Source: an uncultured Schlesneria sp. (GTDB taxonomy: Bacteria > Planctomycetota > Planctomycetia > Planctomycetales > Planctomycetaceae). Taken from it: DNA of 64,000 nucleotides. The stretch's first letter is position 1. Every line of letters begins with the position of its first letter. The notes under the pieces were generated by a model. It did no database searches. It was not told the origin of the DNA and saw only the letters and a list, made by a program, of their open reading frames with translations. Position numbers and translations under genes: made by a program. Below are positions 6,979-16,308 of this stretch, in pieces. The stretch covers positions 1-64,000 of the forward strand of contig CAIOKO010000020.1 in assembly GCA_903858935.1 (NCBI GenBank), given 5' to 3'.

Positions 6979-7524
6979 TCATACCAGAATCAAGCCGCGG
7001 AAGCCTCGCGCTGCGTAGTAGGACTGAGCCCCATTGTGATACACGAAGACCTTTCCGTAGCGGCGATCGCAGAACAGGGCACCGCCCAGTGCGCGAACGT
7101 CATCGGGTGTTGCAACCCAACTGGAGGTCTTCGTGTCGAACTCACCGAGCTTCTGCAGATTGCGGTACTGCTGTTCTGTCAGCAGGGTGATGCCCATCGC
7201 GGCAGCGGCCTCGACGGCACTCCCCGCCGGTTTGTTCTCTTTGCGTGAGTCTAAAGCCTCGCGGTCAAAGCAAAGACTCCTGCGCCCGGAAGGGCTCTCG
7301 GCGGAACAGTCACAGAAGAGATACTTGCCCCCAACAGCGTCGTATCCGATGACATCCGGTTCGCCTCCTGTTGCCTCCATTTCGCGAAGCGATCTGATCG
7401 CCGTGAGATTGACTTCGAGCTTATGCAGGACCTGTTCCCATGCAATCCCTTTGTGTCGGTTCATGTTCTTCTCGAACCGACTTTTCAGTGATTCGAGTAA
7501 CTTATCCCGTTCTTGCGCTTTCAT
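6979..7524 (-). CDS. DUF4256 domain protein
   Basis: About 181 residues, recognised as DUF4256 from its highly conserved blocks: LKSRFEKNMNRHKGI near the N-terminus, EATGGEPDVIGYD, FCDCSAESPSGRRSLCFDRE, ALGGALFCDRRYGKVFVYHN and a closing YYAARGFRG. Function is unknown. The ATG at 7522-7524 (MKAQERDKLL) is chosen because family members begin at this point; an in-frame ATG at 7647 would add 41 residues without similarity to the family. No signal peptide. Single-gene unit. Confidence 0.8.
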   Translation of the reverse strand: MKAQERDKLLESLKSRFEKNMNRHKGIAWEQVLHKLEVNLTAIRSLREMEATGGEPDVIGYDAVGGKYLFCDCSAESPSGRRSLCFDREALDSRKENKPAGSAVEAAAAMGITLLTEQQYRNLQKLGEFDTKTSSWVATPDDVRALGGALFCDRRYGKVFVYHNGAQSYYAARGFRGLILV

Positions 7525-7998
7525 AGGTTTGGCCGCGTGTACAAGGTCAAAGGAATTGAATGAGGTGGCCTGTAACGGCTGACGTTTACGATCATGCGGC
7601 GGTACCCCTCCCGCGTTGACCGTCAGGGTCGGCGATCCGTACGCCATCTTAATGTGATGAGTGAAAAAAGTCGCAGGTCAATCGAATCGCATTAAAGTGG
7701 AGCGTGCCCGATGGTGATTGTTGGCATCAACGATTGCAGGCGGTGAGAAGCCAGAGCGTCGAAGCGCCAAGAGAATTGTCTCGGGAAAGTCGTAAGTCGA
7801 TTCAATCCGACTGGATTTCACGAAACAGGGGAGAAATGCAAAGTCTACAACTTATGGGATTTAATGAATGTTCTTAAACAAGGCGAACGGGCGAGCACTT
7901 CGAGAAAATCGTTCTGCCGGTTAGACTGGAAACCGTTAGGTAAGTAATGTCGACTGATCTTCAATCAACCTTGTATTCGCTGACTGGATGCAGCTCGT
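7525..7998. other. Divergent intergenic region before panB
   Basis: 474 bp between DUF4256 (minus) and panB (plus). No gene, tRNA or strong hairpin is visible. It must hold the two divergent promoters, but planctomycete promoter consensus is too weak here to place them. Confidence 0.5.
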
Positions 7999-8820
7999 AT
8001 GTCCGAACCGAAAAAGATTTCCCCGAACTCAAGTCCCATGTCGGTGCCAAAGTTTGCCGCGTGCAAAGGCCGCGAGCAAAAGCTGACGGTACTGACCGCG
8101 TATGACTTCGTCTTCGCCAGCCTGTTTGACCAGGCAGGCGTCGATGCCATCCTGGTTGGTGATTCATTGGGAATGGTGGTCCAGGGGAAATCGACGACGA
8201 TGCCGGTGACGCTCGACCAGATGATTTATCACGGTGAGATTGTTGCCCGGGCTGTCAGTCGGGCATTGGTCATCGTCGATATGCCGTTCATGTCGTACCA
8301 GGTCAGTCCGACGCAGGCGGTTGAAAATGCAGGCCGGATTCTCAAAGAAACGGGAGCTGGTGCCGTGAAGATTGAGGGTGGGGTCCAGCAGGTTGACACA
8401 ATTCGGGCGTTAGCCGCTGCTGACTTGCCCGTGATGGCTCATGTGGGGATGCGACCTCAATCGGTCAAAAAACTGGGTGGCATGTCGAAAGTGCAACGAG
8501 ACGAAGCCGCGCTACTGGCGGATGCTCACGCTGCCGAAGAGGCAGGAGCATTCGCAATCGTGCTGGAATTAATCCCTCGTCCAATCGCTTCGGCAATTAC
8601 AAAAAAACTGACCATTCCGACGATTGGCATCGGTGCCGGCCCTGATTGTGATGGGCAGGTGCTTGTCAGTTATGACATGCTCGGGTTGACCCAGGGGTTC
8701 CAGCCAAAGTTTCTGAAACGATATGCCGACCTGCATGCTTCGGCGATGGAAGCGACAACCCGTTACATTGAAGAAGTGCGTAACAGCCAGTTTCCTGATG
8801 CCGCGCACACTCATGAATAA
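7999..8820 (+). CDS. panB: 3-methyl-2-oxobutanoate hydroxymethyltransferase
   Basis: 273 residues, the normal PanB length. It transfers a hydroxymethyl group from 5,10-methylene-THF to 2-oxoisovalerate, giving ketopantoate, the first committed step of pantothenate/CoA synthesis. Conserved blocks are LTAYDFVFASLFDQAGVDAI, VGDSLGMVVQG, GAGAVKIEGG, VMAHVGMRPQSV and the PTIGIGAGPDCDGQVLV loop that binds Mg/substrate. Cytosolic. The aminotransferase gene follows 69 bp downstream. No clear Shine-Dalgarno. Whether it feeds the isoprenoid cluster downstream is unknown. Confidence 0.95.
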   Translation: MSEPKKISPNSSPMSVPKFAACKGREQKLTVLTAYDFVFASLFDQAGVDAILVGDSLGMVVQGKSTTMPVTLDQMIYHGEIVARAVSRALVIVDMPFMSYQVSPTQAVENAGRILKETGAGAVKIEGGVQQVDTIRALAAADLPVMAHVGMRPQSVKKLGGMSKVQRDEAALLADAHAAEEAGAFAIVLELIPRPIASAITKKLTIPTIGIGAGPDCDGQVLVSYDMLGLTQGFQPKFLKRYADLHASAMEATTRYIEEVRNSQFPDAAHTHE

Positions 8821-8889
8821 CCACTTCCCGTTAAGAATACGGCAACTTTTTATCGATGGCGTTCGCGTCAGCAGCAAGGGTTAAATTCA

Positions 8890-10101
8890 TTGGAATTCAT
8901 ACCGCCACCTCGATCTGCCTGGTCAGTCCAGGACGGTGTCACGTATCTCAATCACGGTTCGTTTGGGCCTGCACCGCTCGTCGTTCAAGAATGCCGTGAA
9001 GAGTGGTCACGGCGGCTCGAGCGAAACCCGATGGATTTCTTTTTACGCGAGATGGAACCGGCGCTTGATAAGGCAATGGCCTCACTTTCAAAGTTTGTCG
9101 GTGCTGATCCGCGAGACATGGTTTTCGTCGACAACGCGACAGTAGCGATGAATGTTGTTGCTGAAAATATCGAACTGAAAGCGGGCGACGAAGTCTTGCT
9201 GAATGATCACGAGTATGGGGCGGTATTTCGGATCTGGCGCCAGAAATGCGAACAGGTTGGTGCTCGCGTCGTTAGTGCTCGACTTGGCAATTTTTCCATT
9301 CCAGAAACCTCGACAAGTGACACTAGCCAAAGGGATCTGACGCGTTCCGTCGTTGAGTCAATTTTCAGTTCCGTCACCGAAAAGACGAAGATCATCATTG
9401 TCAGTCATATTACGTCACCGTCGGCGATCATCTTTCCGGTCGTTGAGATTTGCCGGGAAGCTCGTCATCGAGGCATACCTGTGTGTATTGATGGTCCGCA
9501 TGCAATTGCGATGCGTGACGTCAACCTGAAAGAAATTGACTGTGACTTTTATTGTGCCAGCCTGCACAAATGGCTGAGTGCTCCATTCGGTTCGGGCTTT
9601 TTGTACGTCAAACGCAAGTATCAGCAGCGGTTGAAGCCGCACATGACAAGCTGGGGACGCAGCCTTGGCGGTCGGGACGAACGTTGGCAGGACCATATCA
9701 ACTGGCTGGGAACACGCGACCCGGCTCCATTTCTCGCTGTACCTGAGGCGATCAAGTTTCTCGAGGAAGTGGGTATGGAGGGATTTCGGGATTGGACTCA
9801 TCAACTTGCTCAATATGCTCGTCAGGAACTTGAACACCTGTTTGACACGAAGGCCTGGGTTCCAGAATCACAAGACTGGTATGGGTCGATGATTGCCGTT
9901 CCGTTGCCTGCGAGCGATATCAAAAAGTCTAAACCGAATGCCATGCATCCGCTTCAGCAGCAGCTTTGGGAACGATTCCAGATTGAGATCCCCATCTCAG
10001 AATGCTGCGGCCAATCTTTCATTCGCGTGTCATGCCATCTGTACAACACACGTGACGAGATTGATCGACTGATCCAGGCCTTGTCACAATCAGGGATTTA
10101 G
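8890..10101 (+). CDS. Class V PLP aminotransferase (isopenicillin-N-epimerase-like)
   Basis: 403 residues in the type I PLP fold, class V branch. The N-terminal YLNHGSFGPAP block, CIDGPHA (Asp201, binds the PLP nitrogen) and ASLHKWL (Lys227, Schiff base) match CefD/isopenicillin-N-epimerase and cysteine-desulfurase-like enzymes. It probably performs transamination, epimerisation or C-S chemistry on an amino acid; the substrate cannot be told. The start is TTG at 8890, placed by the N-terminal homology block. It converges on and overlaps the downstream amidohydrolase by 12 bp. Confidence 0.85.
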   Translation: MEFIPPPRSAWSVQDGVTYLNHGSFGPAPLVVQECREEWSRRLERNPMDFFLREMEPALDKAMASLSKFVGADPRDMVFVDNATVAMNVVAENIELKAGDEVLLNDHEYGAVFRIWRQKCEQVGARVVSARLGNFSIPETSTSDTSQRDLTRSVVESIFSSVTEKTKIIIVSHITSPSAIIFPVVEICREARHRGIPVCIDGPHAIAMRDVNLKEIDCDFYCASLHKWLSAPFGSGFLYVKRKYQQRLKPHMTSWGRSLGGRDERWQDHINWLGTRDPAPFLAVPEAIKFLEEVGMEGFRDWTHQLAQYARQELEHLFDTKAWVPESQDWYGSMIAVPLPASDIKKSKPNAMHPLQQQLWERFQIEIPISECCGQSFIRVSCHLYNTRDEIDRLIQALSQSGI

Positions 10102-11328
10102 CACTTGGTTTGCCAGGTCGGGCGCGAGCCAGACCCACCGTCCGTTGATCATTGTTCCGCAACTTTGATTTGCCGGGCCAAAGAGTTCCAATTGCGGACG
10201 GCCCTGAGATGAATCCGCCAATCGAATTAGCGTGAAATCTGCCAGAGTCTTGCTACTGGAATCCGTTTCGAAACCCAAGGCTCGTCGTCCATGACTGGAA
10301 CCGAGTTTCAACAGGGCGAGATGCGATACGTCGGGGTGGCGAGCCGCAAGAAACTGGAGTTCTGCAAATAGACTCAGATCAGGATTCGAGGCGCGGCTAT
10401 CTGTCCCGATTGCAACAGGACCTCCCAATTCAATCAAGCGTCGCCAGGGATGTTCAGAATGTCCGAATGCGAAATGAGTTCTCGGGCAGTAAACCAATGT
10501 CATCTGCGGTTGCGAGGCCAGAAATTTCAGCTCGGTGTCGTCGAGATAATTCCCGTGAATAATCAGTGAACGAGGTGCTCTGGCCAGCACTTCCAGATAA
10601 TCCATCGGTTTAAGTGGAGTTTGAAACCGGGTGTCGTTCCAGATTCCAAAGTCGATTAACATCTCGCGAAATTCGCCAGTTCCGGTGCCAAGCAGTTCAA
10701 GCTCAGCCTTTGTTTCTGCAAGATGCATGGCCAGGGGGCAGTTTGTCTGTATAGCGATCTCGACCGACTGTCGAACAAGATCCAGATGAGTGCTGTAGGG
10801 AGCGTGAGGACTGATGCCCCGGGAGTCGATCCTGTTACCCGTGACGTGTGATCTGGCGAGTTCGGTTTGTTGCTGAATTCGTTCGGAAGAAAGGCCGAGC
10901 ACTTCTTGAAAAACGATTCCCTTAAAACCTGATTTCGCATAATCGGCAGCAGACCACCCGACGGTGGCGATCTCGCCGACAATGGTCGTTCCTGATTGCC
11001 AGGATTCCTCAATCCCAGCGCTGATGGCAGCGCTGGTTAATTCTGGATTTTCGCGTCGGTATTTGACGACATTTCGAATCCAGTCCGTGAACCGGCCCGT
11101 TGTTGGAATCGGTTTAGGTAAAGAGCTGAACTCCAGGTGCGTATGTGCGTTAACCAGCCCTTCAACCATTGCCACCGGGCCGAGTTCAACGGAGTCCGCC
11201 GTTCGACCTGGCTCGATACTTAAGACGAGTCCGTCACTGAATCGAACGGTGACATCCGATTGCGATTGTTCGGACGTCACCAGCCATTCAACGTGATAAG
11301 ACTGACTGTCATTCACGAGAAGACGCAC
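10090..11328 (-). CDS. Amidohydrolase, aminodeoxyfutalosine/SAH-deaminase-like
   Basis: 412 residues, metal-dependent hydrolase superfamily. Motifs: VNAHTHLEFS (metal-binding H62 and H64), MHLAET (third His plus the catalytic Glu region), IIHGNYL and AIGTDSRASNPD (metal Asp). The short N-terminal block and VNAHTHLEFS resemble MqnX-type aminodeoxyfutalosine deaminases of the futalosine menaquinone route, which planctomycetes use, but SAH/MTA deaminase or guanine-deaminase-like specificity is not excluded. Cytosolic. The 3' end overlaps the aminotransferase gene on the other strand. Confidence 0.8.
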   Translation of the reverse strand: MRLLVNDSQSYHVEWLVTSEQSQSDVTVRFSDGLVLSIEPGRTADSVELGPVAMVEGLVNAHTHLEFSSLPKPIPTTGRFTDWIRNVVKYRRENPELTSAAISAGIEESWQSGTTIVGEIATVGWSAADYAKSGFKGIVFQEVLGLSSERIQQQTELARSHVTGNRIDSRGISPHAPYSTHLDLVRQSVEIAIQTNCPLAMHLAETKAELELLGTGTGEFREMLIDFGIWNDTRFQTPLKPMDYLEVLARAPRSLIIHGNYLDDTELKFLASQPQMTLVYCPRTHFAFGHSEHPWRRLIELGGPVAIGTDSRASNPDLSLFAELQFLAARHPDVSHLALLKLGSSHGRRALGFETDSSSKTLADFTLIRLADSSQGRPQLELFGPANQSCGTMINGRWVWLAPDLANQVLNP

Positions 11329-11388
11329 CCTGTTCTCTTAGGCCTTTTTGGAGAGTTTTCTGCAAATTGACATGTACCACGTCAGCGA

Positions 11389-12690
11389 TCAAGCGTGTAC
11401 TGGCTTCTGGACTGAAGCCGCATCCAAGTCTTTATAAGCTCCGAAATCATTGAACCAGAATCGCTTGGCAAATCGGTATGCCCAACTCCGTTCGGGAATC
11501 TCATGTCCGGGTCCATATTGAGAGGGTCGGGATTCCATTTTGGTCAATTCTGCCAGGGCTGTCTTCCGAGCGGTCTGATCACCGGCTTCGTGACTGACGA
11601 CCAGTTGATGCAACAGATCAGGACGCTCAAGCACGATGCAACCGCGAGTGGACGACGCAGCGAGTTGCCTGAAATCATGCAGGAATTCTGACTTCCCGAT
11701 CACGTCACGAATGTGCCGCTTGTCATGGATCGACTCTTTGGCGAACTGAATAATCGGGCAGGGTTCAATCCCTCCCCAAGGATTAATATGGTGCGTCAGA
11801 CCCGATGCTGCCGGACAGATCGCCTGACCTTCACCATCGTAGTAGGCATCAATAATGCCGATTGGTTTTCGAACTCGCATGTCGACGACAAACCGGCGTA
11901 TCCGCAATTGTTGTTCACGGGTGAGTGAAAGTTCAGGCTGTGGATTTGGCCCCATCGGTCGATAGACATGGAACCACGAATACATGACGCCCATCTCGAT
12001 CAGTCGATCGAGCCAGGCTTCGTTTACGAGATCGTCGATATTCGTCTGACAGACACTGGTGCAAACGCCGGTAATCACCTTGTTTTTAAGGCAATTCTGC
12101 AGGCCTTCCATTGTTTTTGAGAGAACATCGGGTCGACCTCGACGTTCGTCGCTGATGATTTCGGTCCCTTCGACACTGATCAGTGGCGTGACGTTGCCTA
12201 ACCGGCGCAACTCTTTCGCGACTTCGTCGGTAATAAAATGGCCGTTCGTGAAGACCTGAAAATAACAATCCGGGTGTGCCGCCAGGATCTCGAGCAATTG
12301 CGGGTGCATGAATGGCTCACCGCCGACGATGCCGAAAAAGCGATTCCCAACCTCTTTTGATTCATTGAGCAGCCGATTCATCGACTCGACATCAATCGTC
12401 TGTTGCTTTGCGGCAACGTCGACCCAACAACCTTGACACCGTAGATTGCAGCTGTTGATGACTGAAATATAGATAAAGGGAGGAAAGAATTCGCCTTTTT
12501 TCATCCGGCGTTTGAACCTTTGAACCGACATCATTCCCTGGAAACCGAAATTGTAAGCAAGCTTCCAAAGCAATCGCTTGTCGGTTTCGACCATGAGACG
12601 TCGAGCCATTCGTAGATACATCGCAATATTCCTCAAGCGGCTTGAATCCGCCAGTTCGACCGTTGTTGCATCAGCAAAAATTCCCGTCAT
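11389..12690 (-). CDS. Radical SAM/SPASM-type protein
   Basis: 433 residues. CNLRCQGC (C81, C85, C88) is the radical SAM [4Fe-4S] site, followed by FGIVGGEPFMHP (the GGE SAM-binding motif). A C-terminal stretch PWGGIEPCPIIQF plus other cysteines resembles a SPASM-like auxiliary cluster region. The N-terminal FPPFIYISVINSCNL is reminiscent of HpnH-like and related lipid/natural-product radical SAM enzymes, but assignment to HpnH is not justified. It lies 119 bp downstream of the CobW-type gene on the same strand and close to the isoprenoid operon, so a role in modifying a cluster product is an inference. Confidence 0.8.
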   Translation of the reverse strand: MTGIFADATTVELADSSRLRNIAMYLRMARRLMVETDKRLLWKLAYNFGFQGMMSVQRFKRRMKKGEFFPPFIYISVINSCNLRCQGCWVDVAAKQQTIDVESMNRLLNESKEVGNRFFGIVGGEPFMHPQLLEILAAHPDCYFQVFTNGHFITDEVAKELRRLGNVTPLISVEGTEIISDERRGRPDVLSKTMEGLQNCLKNKVITGVCTSVCQTNIDDLVNEAWLDRLIEMGVMYSWFHVYRPMGPNPQPELSLTREQQLRIRRFVVDMRVRKPIGIIDAYYDGEGQAICPAASGLTHHINPWGGIEPCPIIQFAKESIHDKRHIRDVIGKSEFLHDFRQLAASSTRGCIVLERPDLLHQLVVSHEAGDQTARKTALAELTKMESRPSQYGPGHEIPERSWAYRFAKRFWFNDFGAYKDLDAASVQKPVHA

Positions 12691-12809
12691 TGCACCGGGA
12701 TAATCTACCTCAAATTGGATGCCAAAGCATCAGACAGGCCGGATCCAGGTTGACGACCAGCCCGTAACAACTCGCTTCGTTACCGGCGTAGTCGATGTCG
12801 AATGGCGAG

Positions 12810-13922
12810 TTATACAACTCCCGCGGCCGAGATCCGATGTGTCGGTTGAGGCCGACCGGGCCGGAACATCTGGGCTTCTCCGAACTGCGGCGATGCCTTG
12901 CGTGCTGAGCAGATCTCTCGAATGGTCTGTTCAACCAATGTCCCTAACAGGGTAGGATCGCACGCAACGCGGGCATTGACGACTAGATCGACATCCTTTG
13001 TGTGGATGTGTGACGGCAACGAAAGTTCGGGTGGAAGGTCGCGGCTGACAAGGTTTGCAACACCAAATGCCGCGTCGCTCAGGCCAATCAGTTTTAGATG
13101 TGCGACTTCCAAACCTTGATCCACCAATCGTTGCTTTAGTCCGCGAATCGCGTCCAGCAGAAGTTCGTCCAATGCGAATTCAACCGTTGACGAAATTTGA
13201 ACGCTGCTATTCAGCCAGCCGAGTTCAGCCTCGCCCTCGGCATAAGTGTCGTAGTCAATGTCGAGAACTCGCCGACCGAATTCACCGACCTGATCAAGGA
13301 ATTCGAAATAAGCATCGAAGCCTTTCCCTGTTTTTGCCGAGATGGCCAGTCTCGGCGTATTCGGATACTGCTGATCCAACAAAGTATGGAGTTCCGCCAA
13401 TTCCTCTGATTTCAACTCGTCGATCCGGTTGATCAGAATCAAGTCCGCCTCTTCGAGTTGTTTCTGCAGGATATAGGCAGCTTTGGGTGAAAACCCGGTT
13501 CCAGGCTCATTCCTCAGAATCTTTCGCCCCTGGCTGGGTTTGAGAATGACACCATAGGGCGCGATCTGAAATCTGGATTGATAGAGTTGTTTCAGGGGTT
13601 GAATCACCGTCGCAACCAGATCCGTACAGCTTCCGACAGGTTCGGCCAGGATCAGGTCGGGAACCTTGTCCTGTCCGATCTTGTCGATGGTTGAGATCAA
13701 GTCGGTAAAACGGCAGCAGAAACAGGCACCTGCCACTTCCCCAACTTCAAAACCCTGTGATCGAAGCGATTTCGTGTCAACCAGATCCGCTGCCTGATCG
13801 TTTGTAACGATCCCGACCGAAAAGCCTTTTGCCATATAGTGCCGAGCAAGTCGCGCTAAAGTTGTTGTTTTGCCCGCACCAAGAAAACCGCCAACCATGA
13901 TAAAGCGGATCGTATGAGACAT
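12810..13922 (-). CDS. CobW/COG0523-family metal-chaperone GTPase
   Basis: About 370 residues. G1/Walker A is GGFLGAGKTTT (residues 11-21), and the family metal-binding motif is C67-F-C69-C70 (GACFCC). The guanine-specificity motif NKxD appears as NRID, a conservative deviation. COG0523 GTPases insert or deliver metals (Zn, Co, Ni) to client enzymes. The start MSHTIRFIMV at 13922 follows AAGG 8 nt upstream; the frame extends to an ATG at 13961. Divergent from the DegT gene and probably co-transcribed with the downstream radical SAM gene. Confidence 0.85.
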   Translation of the reverse strand: MSHTIRFIMVGGFLGAGKTTTLARLARHYMAKGFSVGIVTNDQAADLVDTKSLRSQGFEVGEVAGACFCCRFTDLISTIDKIGQDKVPDLILAEPVGSCTDLVATVIQPLKQLYQSRFQIAPYGVILKPSQGRKILRNEPGTGFSPKAAYILQKQLEEADLILINRIDELKSEELAELHTLLDQQYPNTPRLAISAKTGKGFDAYFEFLDQVGEFGRRVLDIDYDTYAEGEAELGWLNSSVQISSTVEFALDELLLDAIRGLKQRLVDQGLEVAHLKLIGLSDAAFGVANLVSRDLPPELSLPSHIHTKDVDLVVNARVACDPTLLGTLVEQTIREICSARKASPQFGEAQMFRPGRPQPTHRISAAGVV

Positions 13923-14027
13923 AAGTTGCCTTTTATGAACAGGGTCGTTTGACACATGCATTTGGTTCGCAACATAGTAGACAATGCCACTTGAACGGCA
14001 TCAAGTAACAACGTCAAACAGGTTAAG

Positions 14028-15212
14028 ATGGGTGACCAAATGAACTTCCAGAACGCCGAACGCCCAGCGATTCTGGGAGGCATTCCGGTTCGCCCTGAAG
14101 GTCCTCCAATCTGGCCGAGACGTGATCTCCAAGTCGATTTGGCAATTCGAAACTTGTTGGAAACAGGGGACTGGGGGCGGTATCACGGTCGGCATGTTCC
14201 CGAACTCTGTCGAAGACTTGCAGAATATCAGAATGTCGAACATGTCCTCCCGTGCAGTAGCGGAACTGTCGCTGTTGAACTGGCATTGCGAGGTGTCGGA
14301 GTTGCGGAAAAAGACGAAGTGATTCTCGCCGGGTACGACTTTAAGGCCAATTTTCAGAACGTTCTTTGCGTTCGTGCGATTCCCGTGCTCGTGGACCTCG
14401 ACCCTTTAACCTGGCAACTCGATTGCGAGAAACTGTCGAACGCAATCACTGATCGAACGAAAGCGATACTGATTTCACATTTGCACGGCGGATTTGTGGA
14501 TGCACCAAAAGTCCGGCAGATTGCAGATTTGCAGGGAATTCCTGTAATTGAAGACGTATGCCAGTGCCCAGGTGCAATGCTTTACGGTCGACGTGCGGGA
14601 AATTGGGGGGATGTCAGTGTTCTAAGTTTTGGAGGGAGTAAACTACTCACTGCAGGGCGTGGCGGGGCCGTAATGACGGCAAGAACCGATGTCGCTGAGC
14701 GGATCAAGCGTTACGTTCATCGAGGGAATGACGCGTACCCTCTTTCTGAAGCTCAGGCGGCAATTGTCAGTCCGCAAATCGATCAGCTGGATTATTTGAA
14801 TGGATGCCGACGTGAGTTTGTCGAAAAACTGACCTCGAAATTGTCCGAAAATACCGGGCTAAGTGTATTGCAGACTCCAAATGAAAACTTTTTGCCCGCT
14901 TACTACAAAGTCGGATTTCAATATGGCGCTGCGGGCTTTCACAATATGCCGAGATCGCTGTTCATTGCATCGTTACAGGCCGAAGGAATCGCATTTAACA
15001 CAGGTTTTCGTGGACTGCATCTCATTCATGCATCACGCCGCTTCGTGGCTGCAGATGAGTTGATTCAGGCCAGCCGAGCAGACGTAGGAATGCTGACGCT
15101 GCATCATCCTGTTCTGCTGGAAGGAGCCGATGCGATCGACGAGGTCGTCGCTGCGGTTGAAAAAGTTCGAAAATGGGCCGACGAAATTCAGTCGACCCAT
15201 TTAACGCAATAA
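14028..15212 (+). CDS. DegT/DnrJ/EryC1/StrS aminotransferase
   Basis: 394 residues, PLP-dependent sugar-aminotransferase fold. LPCSSGTVAVELAL binds the PLP phosphate, VIEDVCQCPGA contains the PLP-ring Asp (176), and SFGGSKLLTAGRGG holds the Schiff-base Lys205. The family aminates keto-sugars or cyclitols; some members act on non-sugar ketones. AGG lies 5 nt before the ATG. It leads the plus-strand run into the lipoyl/ferredoxin/terpenoid genes after a gap of about 110 bp. Substrate unknown. Confidence 0.85.
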   Translation: MGDQMNFQNAERPAILGGIPVRPEGPPIWPRRDLQVDLAIRNLLETGDWGRYHGRHVPELCRRLAEYQNVEHVLPCSSGTVAVELALRGVGVAEKDEVILAGYDFKANFQNVLCVRAIPVLVDLDPLTWQLDCEKLSNAITDRTKAILISHLHGGFVDAPKVRQIADLQGIPVIEDVCQCPGAMLYGRRAGNWGDVSVLSFGGSKLLTAGRGGAVMTARTDVAERIKRYVHRGNDAYPLSEAQAAIVSPQIDQLDYLNGCRREFVEKLTSKLSENTGLSVLQTPNENFLPAYYKVGFQYGAAGFHNMPRSLFIASLQAEGIAFNTGFRGLHLIHASRRFVAADELIQASRADVGMLTLHHPVLLEGADAIDEVVAAVEKVRKWADEIQSTHLTQ

Positions 15213-15324
15213 ATTTCATGAAATGAATAATCGCAATTTCAACGATTGGCGAGTGGCAAATTGAGTGACGCCTGAGAATAATAGAGATGAATTTGCTGGA
15301 AAGTCCAAACAGATCGAGGTCAAT

Positions 15325-15783
15325 ATGTCGATCAATGAGAATGCTCTAAATTTGACGCCGGCCGAAGCGGTGAGGCGATGCCAGGTCATTTTCGCGCACG
15401 CGTGGATGGTAAGAACATTCGTCAAGCATAACGAAGTGATCGAAGACTTTCCTGAACTGATGCAGATTGTTCGAACGGTGTTCGATACGTCGCGAGCCCT
15501 GGAACCGAAGGTCGCTGAACCGGCGGCTTATCTAGGAATGTTGCGAAAAAAAATCGGGAAATTGAAAGCAGCAGCCGTTCAATTTGGCGTAGATGCTCCA
15601 CAGGCATCCGACCACACCAATTTTCGCCAAGCGGTGATTTCGATGGACGGGTGTGTGGCCGAGTTGCAAGCGATCCTCGATTCGTTTCCACCGCCACCGA
15701 TTCCATCAATGCCCGCGAACTTTCGCACGGCTTCGAATTCGGTTAGTCTTTCCACTGCAGAAGTCCCGCCACCTGCCGAATGA
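15325..15783 (+). CDS. Helical protein of unknown function
   Basis: 152 residues, strongly helical (TPAEAVRRCQVIFAHAWMVR, LGMLRKKIGKLKAAAVQFG, VAELQAILDSF), ending in a proline-rich tail (PPPPIPSMP and VPPPAE). No signal peptide, membrane span or metal motif. The start MSINENALNL is chosen for GAGG 7 nt upstream; an in-frame GTG at 15265 would add 20 residues. It opens the compact run of cluster genes 15.3-22.3 kb. No family recognised; the shape suggests a small structural or adaptor subunit. Confidence 0.7.
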   Translation: MSINENALNLTPAEAVRRCQVIFAHAWMVRTFVKHNEVIEDFPELMQIVRTVFDTSRALEPKVAEPAAYLGMLRKKIGKLKAAAVQFGVDAPQASDHTNFRQAVISMDGCVAELQAILDSFPPPPIPSMPANFRTASNSVSLSTAEVPPPAE

Positions 15784-15834
15784 TCTCGCCTTAAATTTTT
15801 CCCCCTTTTTTGCTCTCGCTCTCGGTGCGTGGTT

Positions 15835-16287
15835 ATGCCTGATCCGCTTGTGTTTATGATGGGTAAGTTTGAAGCCCGGATACCGACTGACCGCCATTAT
15901 TTCGAGTCACACTTGTGGGCTCAAATGAACGGGGATTTATTGCGAGTTGGATTCACGTCTTACGCTGTTCGATTATTGCAAGACGTCTACTTCCTGGACT
16001 GGCAAATTGATCCTGATACGAACGTTCGTCATAAACAGGCGATCGGTGAAATCGAAAGTTCTAAAGCCACGTCAACGTTGTACGCTCCGGCAGATGGACG
16101 AGTGGTTCGATTTAATGAGGCTCTACTGAATGATCCTTCATTAATTAATGCGGACAATCATGAGCGGGGATGGTTGTATGAATTCGTGACCTCGTCGACA
16201 CTGCTTCAACCCGACGAGTATATCAAGGTCTTGGACGCGGGCTGGGAACGGACGCAACAAGTCCTGAAAAATCAGTTTAACGAATGA
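15835..16287 (+). CDS. GcvH-like lipoyl-domain protein
   Basis: 150 residues matching glycine-cleavage H-protein along its lipoyl domain: SHLWAQMNGDLLRVGFTSYA, AIGEIESSKATSTLYAPADG (Lys77 in the ESxKA lipoylation motif), VRFNEALLNDPSLIN and RGWLYEF. The lipoyl-lysine carries intermediates or electrons between enzymes. No gcvT or gcvP gene lies near; instead it sits 21 bp upstream of an iron-sulfur protein in a terpenoid-type operon, so it may act as a dedicated lipoyl carrier. A GTG two codons upstream (15829) is an alternative start. The first 25 residues and the 25-residue C-terminal tail are not typical of GcvH. Confidence 0.8.
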   Translation: MPDPLVFMMGKFEARIPTDRHYFESHLWAQMNGDLLRVGFTSYAVRLLQDVYFLDWQIDPDTNVRHKQAIGEIESSKATSTLYAPADGRVVRFNEALLNDPSLINADNHERGWLYEFVTSSTLLQPDEYIKVLDAGWERTQQVLKNQFNE

Positions 16288-16308
16288 TTTCTGAGAAAGG
16301 GCTGTTTT

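Noticed and set aside
7525-7998. tRNA or small RNA gene in the panB upstream region
   Set aside because: No cloverleaf, TPsiC-like GGTTCGAATCC or conserved RNA motif is present.
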